Part shown: piece after piece, positions 24,529 to 55,800 of the stretch
Position numbering within the stretch: position 1 is the first letter of the stretch
Layout: every line of letters begins with the position of its first letter
Assembly (NCBI GenBank): GCA_964035545.1
Contig: OZ037765.1
Coordinates: 33,727,004-33,791,003, forward strand
Source of the DNA: Bugula neritina
Taxonomy: Eukaryota > Bryozoa > Gymnolaemata > Cheilostomatida > Bugulidae
Reading direction: 5' to 3'
Length of the DNA: 64,000 nucleotides
Translations under genes and position numbers: made by a program
Notes under the pieces: generated by a model
What the model was told of the DNA's origin: nothing
The model's database searches: none
Seen by the model: the letters and a program-made list of their open reading frames with translations, nothing else

Positions 24529-27406
24529 CTAGTAGTAGTAGTACTAGTAGTAGTAACAGTAATAGTAGTACTACTAGTAGTAGTACTAGTACTAGTAGTA
24601 CTAGAAGTACTGTGGTCTCACTCACTCTGCAAGTCTAGTGCTCAGCTCTCCTGATGGATTCACGTCAAACCAACCGATATTCTGTCTCAGAGTTGCTTTA
24701 TAAAACATGAGACGAATTCTCCGGGCCTGTCTCTTCGCTGGAATAGCCCAGAATGCTACCTCCAGATAGGCACACACCAGCACACCGCATCCAATCTCTA
24801 ACAAAAAATACATTTTTATGCCCAAGTAATCAAATATTCAAAACACTTTAGAAATATCAAGCTGTAAATGAGTAAGTTTAATTAGCAGTTCTGGACAGAA
24901 TAAACATTTTTGACACATGATGATTATAGTTACGCACACTGTAAAAACTATCAACACTTATATGTACATATGTACTTGTATGTACCCAGAAAGTAGATGG
25001 CGTATGTACGCATCGTATCTAGAAGATCATCTCTCTTGAAACTATCCGGAAAATCAGCTGATATGTTGTACTTGGCTAGCTCTTTTTTCTGGTAGTCTAT
25101 GAAGTCTCTACAACCCAGTGACTCATAACTAACCAGTGACTCATCACTAACCAGTGACTCATCACTAAGCAGTGACTCATAACTAACCAGTGACTCATCA
25201 CTAAGAAACGACTCATCACTAAGAAGTGACTTATTACTAAGCAGTAACTCATAAGTAAAGTTATGAGTCAAAGCCAAAGCTCACTCAAAAAAGAGAAGAC
25301 AATTACTGAGAAAACTTATACAAGGTAATTTTAGCCACAATTGTTCTATTGTTGTTACCTGTCAGCACCTGAGCTAATTAAATCAGGGAATATAACCTAA
25401 TCTAACTTAACAAGCATAAAGACAAAGCCATACAGAGGTTGACAGACATACAACTAGGGCATTGTGTTACATAATACAATTGTTGCATTTTTGAATTGAA
25501 AATCATTAGATTCAAATCAAGCAGCTAACAATTACTGAGTAAACTATTGTTACAGTAGACTACTGTAAGTAAGGGGAATAAATAGCAACAACCCCTTGCT
25601 ACACTATTGTTATACTAAACTCACTCAGTCAGGGTCTCAGACTCAGAAGTCCCCTTGAAGAACGTGTTGCACGTGAAGTCCTCGCCGGAGTTCTGGTCGT
25701 TGAACTTGTCTATCATGTCGGTGATGTTGTTGCAGACGTCACAAATGTCTTCCGTATCCAGGAAGATGTTAAGCATGTCACCGAACACAATAATGACACA
25801 CGGGACGGCGATACCGTGTCCGATGGCCCCCAGAGTGCCGAGAAGCATGAGCAACTTGTCTAGACCAGTGGCGTAGCGGAACTGGACAGGAAATGCAAAG
25901 TCTATGAGTCATGTTTTACTAAACTTACTGGATAACACTACAGAAAAAGTCCAGTAGAAAAAAGGTTTATTTTATAAACTTCTTGCCGATAGCAAAAGTT
26001 TACAGGCTTATAAAATGCTTTGGCTAAAGTAACTTTTACATAAAGGTTAGCAATAAATTTTGTATGTTAAACAAGCAACCATGGAACACCATTTAGGTGA
26101 TTCAAGAATATAACCAAGTATATAACCGAGTATATAACCGAGTATATAACCAAGTATATAACTAAGTATATAACCAAGTATATAACCAAGTATATAACTA
26201 AGGATATAACCAAGTATATAACTAAGTATATAAATAAGTATATAACTAAGTATATAACCAAGTATATAACCAAGTATATAACTAAGTATATAACCGAGTA
26301 TATAACCAAGTATATAACCAAGTATATATTCAAGTATATAACTAAGTATATAGCCAAGTATATAACCAAGTATATAACCAAGTATATAACTAAGGATATA
26401 ACCAAGTATATAACTAAGTATATAAATAAGTATATAACTAAGTATATAACCAAGTATATAACCAAGTATATAACTAAGTATATAACCGAGTATATAACCA
26501 AGTATATAACCAAGTATATATTCAAGTATATAACTAAGTATATAACCAAGTATATAACCAAGTATATATTCAAGTATATAACTAAGTATATAGTCAAGTA
26601 TATTATCAAGAATGTAACCAAGTATATAATTAAGTATATAACTAAGTATATAACCAAGTATATAACTAAGTATATAACTAAGTATATAACCAAGTATATA
26701 ACCAAGTATATATTCAAGTATATAACTAAGTATATAGTCAAGTATATTATCAAGAATGTAACCAAGTATATAATTAAGTATATAACTAAGTATATAACCA
26801 AGTATATAACTAAGTATATAACTAAGTATATAACCAAGTATATAACCAAGTATATAACCAAGTATATAACCAAGTATATAACTAAGTATATAACTAAGTA
26901 TATAACTAAGTATATAACTAAGTATATAACTAGGATATTTTATATGAAACATTGACTGTCACACTTTCTCTCTCTCACACAAAAAAACAAAGAATTGAGA
27001 ACAACTTACCAAATGAAATGTGCCAACCATTGGTTTCTCTTCTTCCTCCATTTCTTCTATTTTTTCTGTATCAACACTAAGTTTTGATTTGTTATAGCCA
27101 TGTTGTTTGGAGTCGTGGTAGCCATTTTGTTTCGAGTCGTGGTAGCCATTTTGTTTCGAGTCAGGATAGCCATTTTGCTTTGAGTGACTGAGCGGCTCAA
27201 AATCGACGTACCCTTCATTGATGTACTTGTCAATGTCCAACTCCGAGTCTACAGAATAATAAATAGAAATAAAACAAATTATTGGAACAGCAGAGAGCTC
27301 TTAGAATTGTGGCGAATAAATCTAAAGGCAACAGTACATGAATAGTAAAATATCAAATTGAAAGTACTTCCTGTTACTATAAGCTGTTCGTTTTACCTGA
27401 TTCCAT
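15542..27406 (-). CDS. ABCB gene B: full transporter of the P-glycoprotein (MDR) type, complete
   Basis: Complete ABCB full transporter of 1386 residues. Coding exons (high to low): 27406-27397, 27248-27010, 25881-25625, 25107-24986, 24797-24626, 24282-24111, 23814-23497, 23407-23294, 22756-22646, 22540-22415, 22327-22124, 21966-21796, 21199-20977, 20617-20484, 19375-19229, 19065-18799, 18650-18447, 17597-17497, 17297-17139, 16879-16723, 16484-16287, 16196-15990, 15889-15542. The start is the ATG in the 10-nt first coding exon; the phase-1 junction matches gene C. NBD1: Walker A 524-532, SQEP 571-574, LSGGQ 628-632, D652/E653, H684. NBD2: Walker A 1178-1186, LSGGQ 1284-1288, D1308/E1309, H1340. 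All are canonical. The cytosolic N-terminus carries about four SKQNGYHD-type octapeptide repeats, then an acidic run. Odd: exon 23814-23497 is one exon where A and C have two (125 + 193 nt = 318 nt). It is tail-to-tail with A and head-to-head with C. Confidence 0.95.
17628..18437 (-). repeat. 25-bp array (gatgtcactatgacactatg core) in gene B intron 17
   Basis: About 32 copies, with some shortened units, fill the intron between exons 18650-18447 and 17597-17497. The array reaches within about ten bases of the donor side. Confidence 0.96.
19395..19868 (-). repeat. 21-bp array (tatagagagatactggagatg) in gene B intron 14
   Basis: About 22 copies lie in the intron before the TMD2 exon at 19375. 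On the gene strand the array ends about 20 bases from the acceptor. Long open frames here are repeat artefacts. Confidence 0.95.
20023..20477 (-). repeat. ACTATACTGTATACTAAT array, second repeat in the same gene B intron
   Basis: About 450 bp of 14- to 18-bp units start about seven bases from the donor at 20483 on the gene strand. This intron has unrelated arrays at its two ends. Confidence 0.93.
21200..21795 (-). other. Gene B intron 12 (596 bp), no gene seen
   Basis: AT-rich intron of NBD1. Its acceptor-proximal end resembles the matching introns of A and C. Nothing else recognised. Confidence 0.65.
22757..23293 (-). repeat. Gene B intron 8 with AT-rich and TATAGTATACATA repeats
   Basis: The interval 23105-23275 is a loose array of catatatagtatacac-like units close to the donor at 23293. 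The rest is AT-rich. The matching intron in gene A is filled by a different array. Confidence 0.8.
24480..24612 (-). repeat. AGT/ACT trinucleotide array in gene B intron 5
   Basis: Same position relative to the donor as the arrays in gene A (2262-2536) and gene C (37016-37166), 14 to 16 bases downstream of a shared GTGAGTGAGACCAC donor region. Confidence 0.95.
25112..25265 (-). repeat. 18-bp array next to a gene B acceptor
   Basis: About eight copies of a gactcataactaaccagt-like unit end directly at the acceptor of the exon starting at 25107. The last unit supplies the sequence around the acceptor. Confidence 0.9.
26104..26936 (-). repeat. 12-bp ATAACCAAGTAT array in gene B intron 2
   Basis: About 70 copies of a 12-bp unit (ataaccaagtat / ataactaagtat), with longer-range duplication of blocks (the 26150-26340 pattern recurs at 26330-26530). 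It is open on the minus strand as a low-complexity frame, not a gene. Confidence 0.96.
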
Positions 27407-27518
27407 GTTTTCTCAATGTTTTGTAGCAGATTCTTTTGACAAGTGAAAACAGGTACTTGAGCCTATCCGTTATACATAGAGAATGATGCAGAAGGACACT
27501 TGGTCGGTGAGGAACATT
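27407..27518 (-). promoter_or_regulatory. Probable 5'UTR exon part of gene B with a short uORF
   Basis: On the minus strand a good acceptor (gatttttacag) precedes 27518, and the sequence runs without another splice signal to the gene B ATG at 27406. An upstream ATG at 27517 opens a 15-codon frame that stops at 27470, out of the main frame. A 5'UTR intron above 27518 is inferred. Confidence 0.45.
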
Positions 27519-30500
27519 CTGTAAAAATCACCCAGTAGGCATAAAATAATTTGCAGAAAAATTCTGGATATTTCAAATCAGTAATAAAACACTTGCAATA
27601 ATAATATGAGAATCTTTATTACTGGTGGTACACTTTCAATGGAAATGGCAAAAAATTCAAATATTTTTTTCCACCATTAAATATCTACAAATATTAGAAA
27701 AAAACACCTGTAACACTTGGCTGGATCACATCAAAACAATAAAAAAAAACGAATTGAGTATCAAAATGAAACAAGATATTATATTGAGAGCAAGATAGCA
27801 CACTTACTGTGTGTGAGCTGTATAGTCTCTACACTGGTGAGAATATGACTTGCATTATACTTATACAAAACTTGCCGCACAAAAGACAAAAGGCTGCTCC
27901 AACGTGATCAATGTTACACGTGTAGGCGAATGCACAATTTTTGATTGGCCACCATCTCAGCTGATCAATGATGGGAAATCCCATTCTTTTAAGCAGTGGA
28001 AAATCCATCTGTAAGCGAATTTGCATAGATTAACAACTCCAAAAGTTACAGTTGAAATCTAAAACTGCATATTGGACAGGGTTGGGGTTTATTACATATG
28101 AATGTAATTAATTACGATTACATGAAAATGTATCAATTACAATTACAGTTCTCAACAGTGATTAATAGCTAGGGTGATGCAATACTACATTTAATTGATC
28201 TGAACTTTTTATTAAACAGTGGGCATGGTAGGAAAAGTATGACATTTTTAAGATTTAAAAAATTTAATCAATTGACATGTCATAAATTGATGGTAAAAAT
28301 CAATTACATTATATGTGTAATTAACTGTAATTACATTATTATACAACAACTATAAATTACATTCAATTACTTGAAAAGATGTAATTAATTACAACCAGTT
28401 ACAATTACCCGTACCCTGCTACTGGATACTGTAAAGAATTAGTGTTACACTAGTGCTCTTTAAATTGCTTAGTTTTGAAATCTAGAACCTTCAATCTCGG
28501 TCTGTCTTCCTAAACTCTCACCAGTAATGCAACATAAACCATCTACATTGAGTCACAACAATGTTGACATGTATTTGCTCAACAAAATAATTGCAAGTAT
28601 CTAATTCAATTAGAAAAATGACTGAAAAACTTATCAAATACCTCAAATAAACAATTAGAGGTGTTGTATTTGATTAACTGAAATGAATAGTATTAACAAT
28701 TTCAAAGAGTTTGCTTTAAATTCAATTTTTATGACACTTTTACAACTTAAATAGATTTTATAATTGAGAAAACTTGTAGTTATGAGATGATTTTTGGTGA
28801 TTGCTAATAGTTCTAAAGATAAAAAATATAGTAACAGCTATTGCATAACCTAAAGAGAAACATATATCAATTCAAAGTTGTCTACTCTTACTCACTGCCA
28901 TTTTTTTTCATTTATAATTAAAATGAAAATTCAATAATTTTCAACATTTTACACATGAAAATCGTAAGCTAGCTCAAACAATTAAAGAGTATCTGATAAG
29001 ATAGAGAACTGCATGATTATACACAGTTACATTGATTCCTTATCATGGTAGTGCAGCTACATCCATCAAAGGCCAGGAAGGCACCGGATAAAATTACAGA
29101 AGGAACAAAACAGAGTTATCTTCCCATAAAAATGCAAACCTGTAAACAATATTACTTTTGCTAAGCATGGTGAACTAAAGTATAAGATGATGTCCAATAC
29201 ATTACAAGAAATGAGTTGCTTTGTTGAGCAAGTGCGAAATTTAGTAATTAGTAATGTTGCAAAAGATTTTAGTTTGAAACTCAAAAAATAAAATAACTAA
29301 TTTTATAGTTATACTAATACTTAATTCTATATTATGATTATCATAATCGTTATGGGTTTACCTGTCGATACCTGACGAAGTTATCTCCACACTAGACTTC
29401 TCTAGAGGGAAGAAGGGGTGTGCCGCACAACGAAAATAAGTTGTCAGTACTTGGACAGTAGTCTAAAAATGTTAACATTCTTGTGCAGATTAACTTAACA
29501 GGCTAACTAGCCTGTCTGTGTGTGATTTACAGTTATGGACTGTTCTGGAAGTCATTCAGTTAGTGCCGATTCTCATATCTCTTATCGTTCTTGAGAGAAA
29601 ACTATAAAGATATCCATTCTTAACCAATCTCTCTAATCTGGGAACTTATGAAACCTGAGATCGAGTCTGTGGTCCACTGATCCAGAAAATCATCATAGGC
29701 AGCACTCAGAGTTGGATGTTGTTCTTCCTTACACAATATTTTCAGGAGAAGGCTGATGCGTCGACTTTTCTTCTTTAGATCAAGCGGTTCCAAACACAGC
29801 TTTTTATTTCCTCACCAATATCAGTTCTTCCTTTGCTGTTAGAGATAAAACGCACAGCATCTGTTTGTACATTCTCCATTTTACTTATATGATTTTTGCT
29901 GGATGAGTCCCAGGCTTCGCTGGCATATTCCAAGTGTGCGAGACAGAGGGCTTTGTAGGCACTAAGCTATTAATAAACTGTTAGTTTACTTTTAGTAGTA
30001 GTAGTAGTACTACTACTACTACTAGGTCTAGTATTGTAATTATTATTATACTTAATACTTATACTTATAGAATATAGTTATACTTATAGTAATATTAATA
30101 TTATTATTATTCACTAATACTAATACTAATAGTTAATACAAAAATATTACTAATATTATTAGTAACATCAATGACAATAGTATTACTATTAGTATTGCCA
30201 ATGCTAATAGACAATAGTAATAGTAATAACTAATAGTAATACTAATAGTAATAGTAATACTAATACTAATAGTAATAGCAATAGTAATACTAATACTAAT
30301 AGTAATAGTAATACTAATACTAATAGTAATAGCGAAGTGCGCACTAAAATTAAAAGTAAATTTTCAGCTACTAACCCTAATGAGCAACGTATCTCTAGCC
30401 AGTAGCTAGTGTAGAATGCATTGGATGTGATAGGTAGATAGTCAAACATATTAAACATGGTGATGCCAACACTAACAGTAACTTGAGAATTAAAAAAAAA

Positions 30501-30900
30501 TCATTTGAACAGTGAGAGTCAGAGTGAGAAAGAGCACGTGTTTACGCGGCTGGTATGGCTTAGCTACAGGATCGTTACTCATTTTTATGAAGAGCGTTTA
30601 ACGGCGTGTTCAAAACACAACGTTCGTAGGCCCACAGCACTTTTTTGCTATACCAAGTCTACAAAAATTTAAATCACGTGCTAATCGTGCAAAACTGAGC
30701 TGTCCAATAAAAGCAGGGTTCTCAAAAGTAGCCTATCCAATAGCGTCTACATTGCAGAAACTCAACAATGTCATTCGCTAAAATCGATATTCTGCTGTTG
30801 ATCACCAAGTAACGAATGAAACAAGAACCATATTATCCTCCATCAAGTGAAGTGGGGTAACTAGTCCACAAAGTTAGTAAGCATATACCATTATGCTTAC
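27519..30900. other. Divergent intergenic region between genes B and C
   Basis: AT-rich, no gene seen. An interval of imperfect aattacaattac-like repeats lies at about 28085-28400. Interrupted AAT/AGT/ACT trinucleotide runs lie at about 29995-30350 and 31020-31080. The less AT-rich part around 30530-30860 holds two CACGTG E-boxes (30535-30540, 30675-30680) and two CCAAT motifs (30703, 30737), suggesting regulatory DNA shared by the two divergent genes. Confidence 0.5.
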
Positions 30901-30913
30901 AAACAGTGACGTT

Positions 30914-30984
30914 TATAAATAGCTAAGATAAAGAACGTGCAACTCAGTCTACATTAATCTGCAGTTGCGTTTACTGCGATTGAA
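30914..30984 (+). promoter_or_regulatory. Candidate TATA/initiator promoter and 5'UTR exon of gene C
   Basis: TATAAATAG at 30914-30922 is followed about 32 bases downstream by an initiator-like TCAGTC (A at 30946). The sequence then runs to a consensus donor GTAAGT at 30985. An acceptor (gttatag) at 32256-32257 lies 17 bases before the gene C ATG, so a 5'UTR exon (about 30946-30984) joined across a 1.27-kb intron fits. Confidence 0.45.
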
Positions 30985-32274
30985 GTAAGTGTCTTAAACA
31001 CAATAATAATGAAACTTAAAACTATAAAAGTATTACTATTAGTATTAGTATTACTAATACTATTGGTATTACTTTTAGTATAAGTATTGACTTGGTGTTT
31101 TTAGTACTAATAGTTATTAAATTTAATAAATAATTATCTTTATAATTTTATTGGTGAAAAATAGTGAATAACAAATAATTCATGATGGTTACAATTTTTA
31201 TAATCATTATCCTAAATCTAATGATATTAAATATTATATTTATTGCTATAGTATTACTATTACCATTAATAATGTTATTATTACTCACTTCTGTAATCAT
31301 CAGTATAACTGCTAAGAAGCAAAAAATATTACAATTTAATTTATTGATAGTTTGAAAGTGTAAATTAAATATTTTTTATTGGAGTACTCTTTGAATAATT
31401 TGATAATACCTATGTAGTCGGTTATTTAAAATATGGATAGCCACTTACAGTTTCAGTTACTATTTACTACTTGGTTTATTAATCTGATTTGACTTTTAGT
31501 TGAGTTGAGTGGTAGATTCGCAAAGCAAGGCTACTGTTTCATAATGTAACAGGCTATAAGCTTTATAAAGCCTAATATGTCCAGCAAATGTTTTTCTAAC
31601 TGCTTTCTAACCAAAAGTTGTTTCTCTCAAATTTATAGACTATAGAGCATTTTAATGAGCATATTTTTAAAAATAGCCAACTGACAATTAAATTTTAGTT
31701 ATAGTCAAAACATAATGAATACAGTTTCAAACTGTGACAGTAACATTTAAGAACAAAACCATGCATTTGACTGCTTTTATATATTTAACTTAAATTGGTA
31801 GCAGCTTTTATAACAGATGATTAGATTAGATATTTTTGTTTGGGTAAGCAGGTATTGAAGTGTGTTTTGCTTTCATCATTTCTACATTGTATTAACCTTG
31901 TATTTAAATTTTAAATGTTTCCTTTGATTGTATAACTTATATTTTTTAATACTTGAAAATACTCATTTGCCAGAGAAATAAAGATATTCCATAGCTATGC
32001 TTATTTATTTTATGTTACAAAACTTTCTTTTAGTATCGTACAATTTTCATTTCTTTATCAGTTGCATAATAACCTTAGCTAGCTTTATAAAACTATGCTC
32101 TGTATTGTTTGCTGTGCTGCATCGTAACATTTAGTTGTTCTTGATAACACAGTATAACGATTGTTGAAGAACACAATAAATGATAACACATCAACAATAT
32201 ACTTCAAACTGATATGATATGATAAAATAAAGAGTAGGACTAAATTTGATGTTATAGGATAAGTGCAGCCTAGC

Positions 32275-52012
<19,738 letters not shown>

Positions 52013-52887
52013 TGAACTATTTTTGCTGGTGATACCAAAGCCTCCCTGTTTTTGTCTAATCTCAGTTATATCTCAGGCTTATTTCTCTGTGATAGTATTT
52101 GAGATGAAGTATGTGTATTCTTTGCACCTGTTTGCATCAAATCTCAACATTTTCTTTAACCAATTGTCCATTTTTGTTAACATGATGTAACTTTTTATAA
52201 AAATATGACTGTGTACGCATGACTAATGCTGTGCCAAATACGTGCCTATTCATTCATTCATGTAAGAACCAAGACTAATGTTAACCGCTGTCATCTAATG
52301 TGTATAGCAGCTGTTTGTATCTATTCACTTTCGATATATAAAACTATGCCAATAAGTAAGTATTTTTCTTCACTTGTGTTTCTTTGAGTTTTGATGTTTG
52401 TAAAGTATTTTATTACACACTACGATGCTTGTATTTCTACTTAAAAATACTTTTTCATTTATTACGCAAGTTTAACAATACATAATACAAAATATAGATT
52501 TATTCTGCAAACTAAGCTTTGGTTAGTATTTCACCCACAAACTGCACTCCTAAAGTTGAGTTGCTCATAATCTCATTTCTCGCAGTTTTACTTGAAAGCC
52601 ACAAATTCATGACTTTCTTTGTTTAACTGCCACTTAGACTGCCCAAACATGAATAGTATGTATATTAAGAAAATAGATATATAGATATGACATGTGGTAA
52701 GAAAATATTCTACTCCATAAAAATATACACTTGAAAAATGCCAAGATTTGAGAAATATAATTTTTAGAATTCCCGGAGATCATTTATGAAGCAATATAAA
52801 AACACAAAATATTGTCTGAATCACAGTTATAAAAATAAGATGAAGGAATTACTAGTTTTTCATCAAAAAGACTTTCTGCTTAAGATT
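52013..52887. other. Tail-to-tail spacer between gene C and the RGM-like gene
   Basis: AT-rich 875-bp region that should hold both 3'UTRs. No clear AATAAA hexamer in gene C orientation close to the stop and no gene seen. Confidence 0.6.
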
Positions 52888-55800
52888 CTAGAACGTTACG
52901 GTGAGCAGCGAGAGGGCAGCAAGAGTTAGAGATGCTCGGAGGAAGCAGGCAGCGTTGTCTTCTACTGTAGCAGGAGGAAACCACTCGTACACTTCCTGAT
53001 CATCGCTGACTACGGCCTCTTCAACTTCAGTCACTGCAGTATGAGCTTCACTCACCTACACAAGTTCATCACAACTCACTTAGAAGTGATATTACAGCTT
53101 CACAGCACTTAGAAGTGATATTACAGCTTCACAGCACTTAGTGGTGATAGCAAAGCAGATCTTCCTAACATCTCCTTCTAAGTAAAGATTACATACCTCT
53201 GTATCCTCCATTGTGTAGCAGTCGTAGATACAGGACTGTCTCAGTTCAGCTGTGACCACTTCACACGCATTCTCACACTCCTCTCGGGTGGGGACGGCTC
53301 TCTTACGCCCTGAGAGACAATTTAATACCTCAACTATAACCTATATATATATATACATATATATATACATATATATATACATATATATATATATACACAC
53401 ACAGTAGATAGAGTATTTCACCTCTAATTATATACATAAAGTTGAATGCAGAAAATCTCAGACAAAAGTAGCTTTTTCTTAACTTACTGCGGGAATTGTC
53501 TTCTTCTGTTTCCTCTATTTCAGCCTCTTTCTCATCTACACATCCATCGACTATCAAACCTGATGCCTGCTCCACGTAACCTCTCGCTCCACGTACCACT
53601 ATGTTGTAGAAGTTCCTGTAAAATGTGCACATAACTCCTAACTCACTCTGAGATATTGCCAGCTGAGCACACAGTGTATCATTACGGCCATCTCTAAGCT
53701 CAACTGCAACTAGCTACCAACACAGAGGGGCTTTGCTAACCCCCATACTCACTCTATATAGATTATCAGAACTCTGAGGCTTGTCTTGTACTAATGAAAT
53801 ACATAACCTACTAACATTGCTTTAAAAGTTTTCGTAATAAAAAAGCATGGATTCAAATTTACTAAATTAAATAATCAATTTATCAAATAATTAATTAAAT
53901 TAATAATTAATTAAATTAATAATTAATTAAATTAATAATTAATTAAGTTTCTTTTTATTTTATGCATTGTAACCAACTAGTTAATTTAAAAGCTCAAATA
54001 CCTGTAAAAGAAACAAAATATTATGTAATCGTACTTGAAAGGTGCGATAGCAATCATTAGTCCGACACTAGCGTCCTTTATGACGACAATGCCGATGTCG
54101 GTCTTCTCCTCAATAGTGATGTCATAGTCGGCGTCCTCACCAGATATGCTGACTTTTGTCGAGCCATCTTCAAATGTCGTCTTTAAAGCTCCGCCTTCTG
54201 CAAGGTAAGTAGCTATTGGCTCAGCCCCGTATTTTGCACCAATGTCGTACATCTTTATAGAAATCTAAATGAATGCAAAACATCTTTATGACACTTTAGA
54301 AAAGCAGTTGAACTAAAATATATTTCTATAACACACAGACTTCGCTTAGTAGCAATAGGTGTATATCAGACAATATTTAATTCAAGTTCTGAAACTAGAC
54401 TACAGACAGACAGACAGACAGACAGACAGACTAACCTCAGTGATGATGGTGGCATTTGAGTCTGACCTAAACTGCGTGTTGACGGCCTCCATTAGGATGC
54501 GGTGGGTGTGGTCGTTGACAAAGTAAACCTTCTTTCCTGGCGAGTCACAGACTGAGAACTCAGTCGCACCCAAATGCTTAATGTGGGGGTCTCCAACAGC
54601 CCACATGCTCACCCTATTCTTGTCGCCCAAGTCCTGATGAAACCATAAGAATACGCTGTGATTTCTTTCACGAGTTTCAGAAGTAAAAATGAAGTTTATA
54701 ATAGCGTTTGTTTGGAACACCCCACAAAGGTTCTTACCGGAATTGCAACTTCAAAACAAAATTTACAAAAACACCATTAGAAACTTGAGCTATACATATT
54801 TGTTTGGTACTGGCTCTGAGTGGACTTTTACTAGTGTATAAGTTTCAATAAATAACAACTCTTCCACAGTGCTTCCTAACTCTAACTAAACTCTCGACTT
54901 ACAACAGCTGTGTTGGGAATGAAATACTCGAAGGTAATCTCCGGCACGACGTTCCCAGTGGCTCTATTAACGTGAACCAATATGTCTCTCAGCGCGTCTG
55001 CAACATCCAACTGTGGACAAATCTGCTGCACGACTCTAACTATGCATTGCCCGGGATTTCTCACCGTTCTACAGGAAGTAGTATAATCCTATCTTGTACC
55101 AGCCAATTACAGGCAAATTTACAACTAGTTACCGAAATACCAACAAATCACAATGAATTTTACATACACCTGCCAATCACAACCACGCTTACATAATTGA
55201 TGGCGTCATTAGCCTATCATAAACAAGCTTAAAAACAGATGAACATACCTGACAACTTTCTCGATTACTGTTAGGATTTCATCCTTAGCAGCAGCGCCCT
55301 CTACTATGCGCATGAACAATGCTATCACTTCCTCTACGGCACAGTTGTTTATGATCAGCTACAAATAACAAATACACACATCATTGAAGTTTGAATCTGT
55401 TTTGCTGTAAATGACAGACAGTTATCTAATCGCTACAGCTTTATTACTCACCTATTACTATATACAACTATGCAAACTGCTTGAACTAGTGTTTATGGTG
55501 AGATAATGTGAGACAGGAAATAACCATAGATCTCTACGAACTCGCGGTAAACACAAACCTCCATAAAATCCTCAACCTTTGTATAGTTGAACTCCAGTCT
55601 GTTGCTCAAAGACGTGTCTAGGAAACACCTCAATGGTTCTGTCAGACTCTCTCTGCTTTCCAGCATGTCTAAAGTTTCAACAGAAAACGTATTCTGCAGC
55701 CACAACACTCGAACTCTCGCTATGATTCGTAAACTCGGCTAATATAACAAAAGAATTTTTTTTCGTAGATCCACAGCACATCATAGATGGCTGCTGAAAC

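Noticed and set aside
26047-26952. Minus-strand 301-codon frame of ILSYILGY repeats
   Set aside because: A 12-bp tandem repeat keeps the frame open. It lies in gene B intron 2 between well-supported exons.
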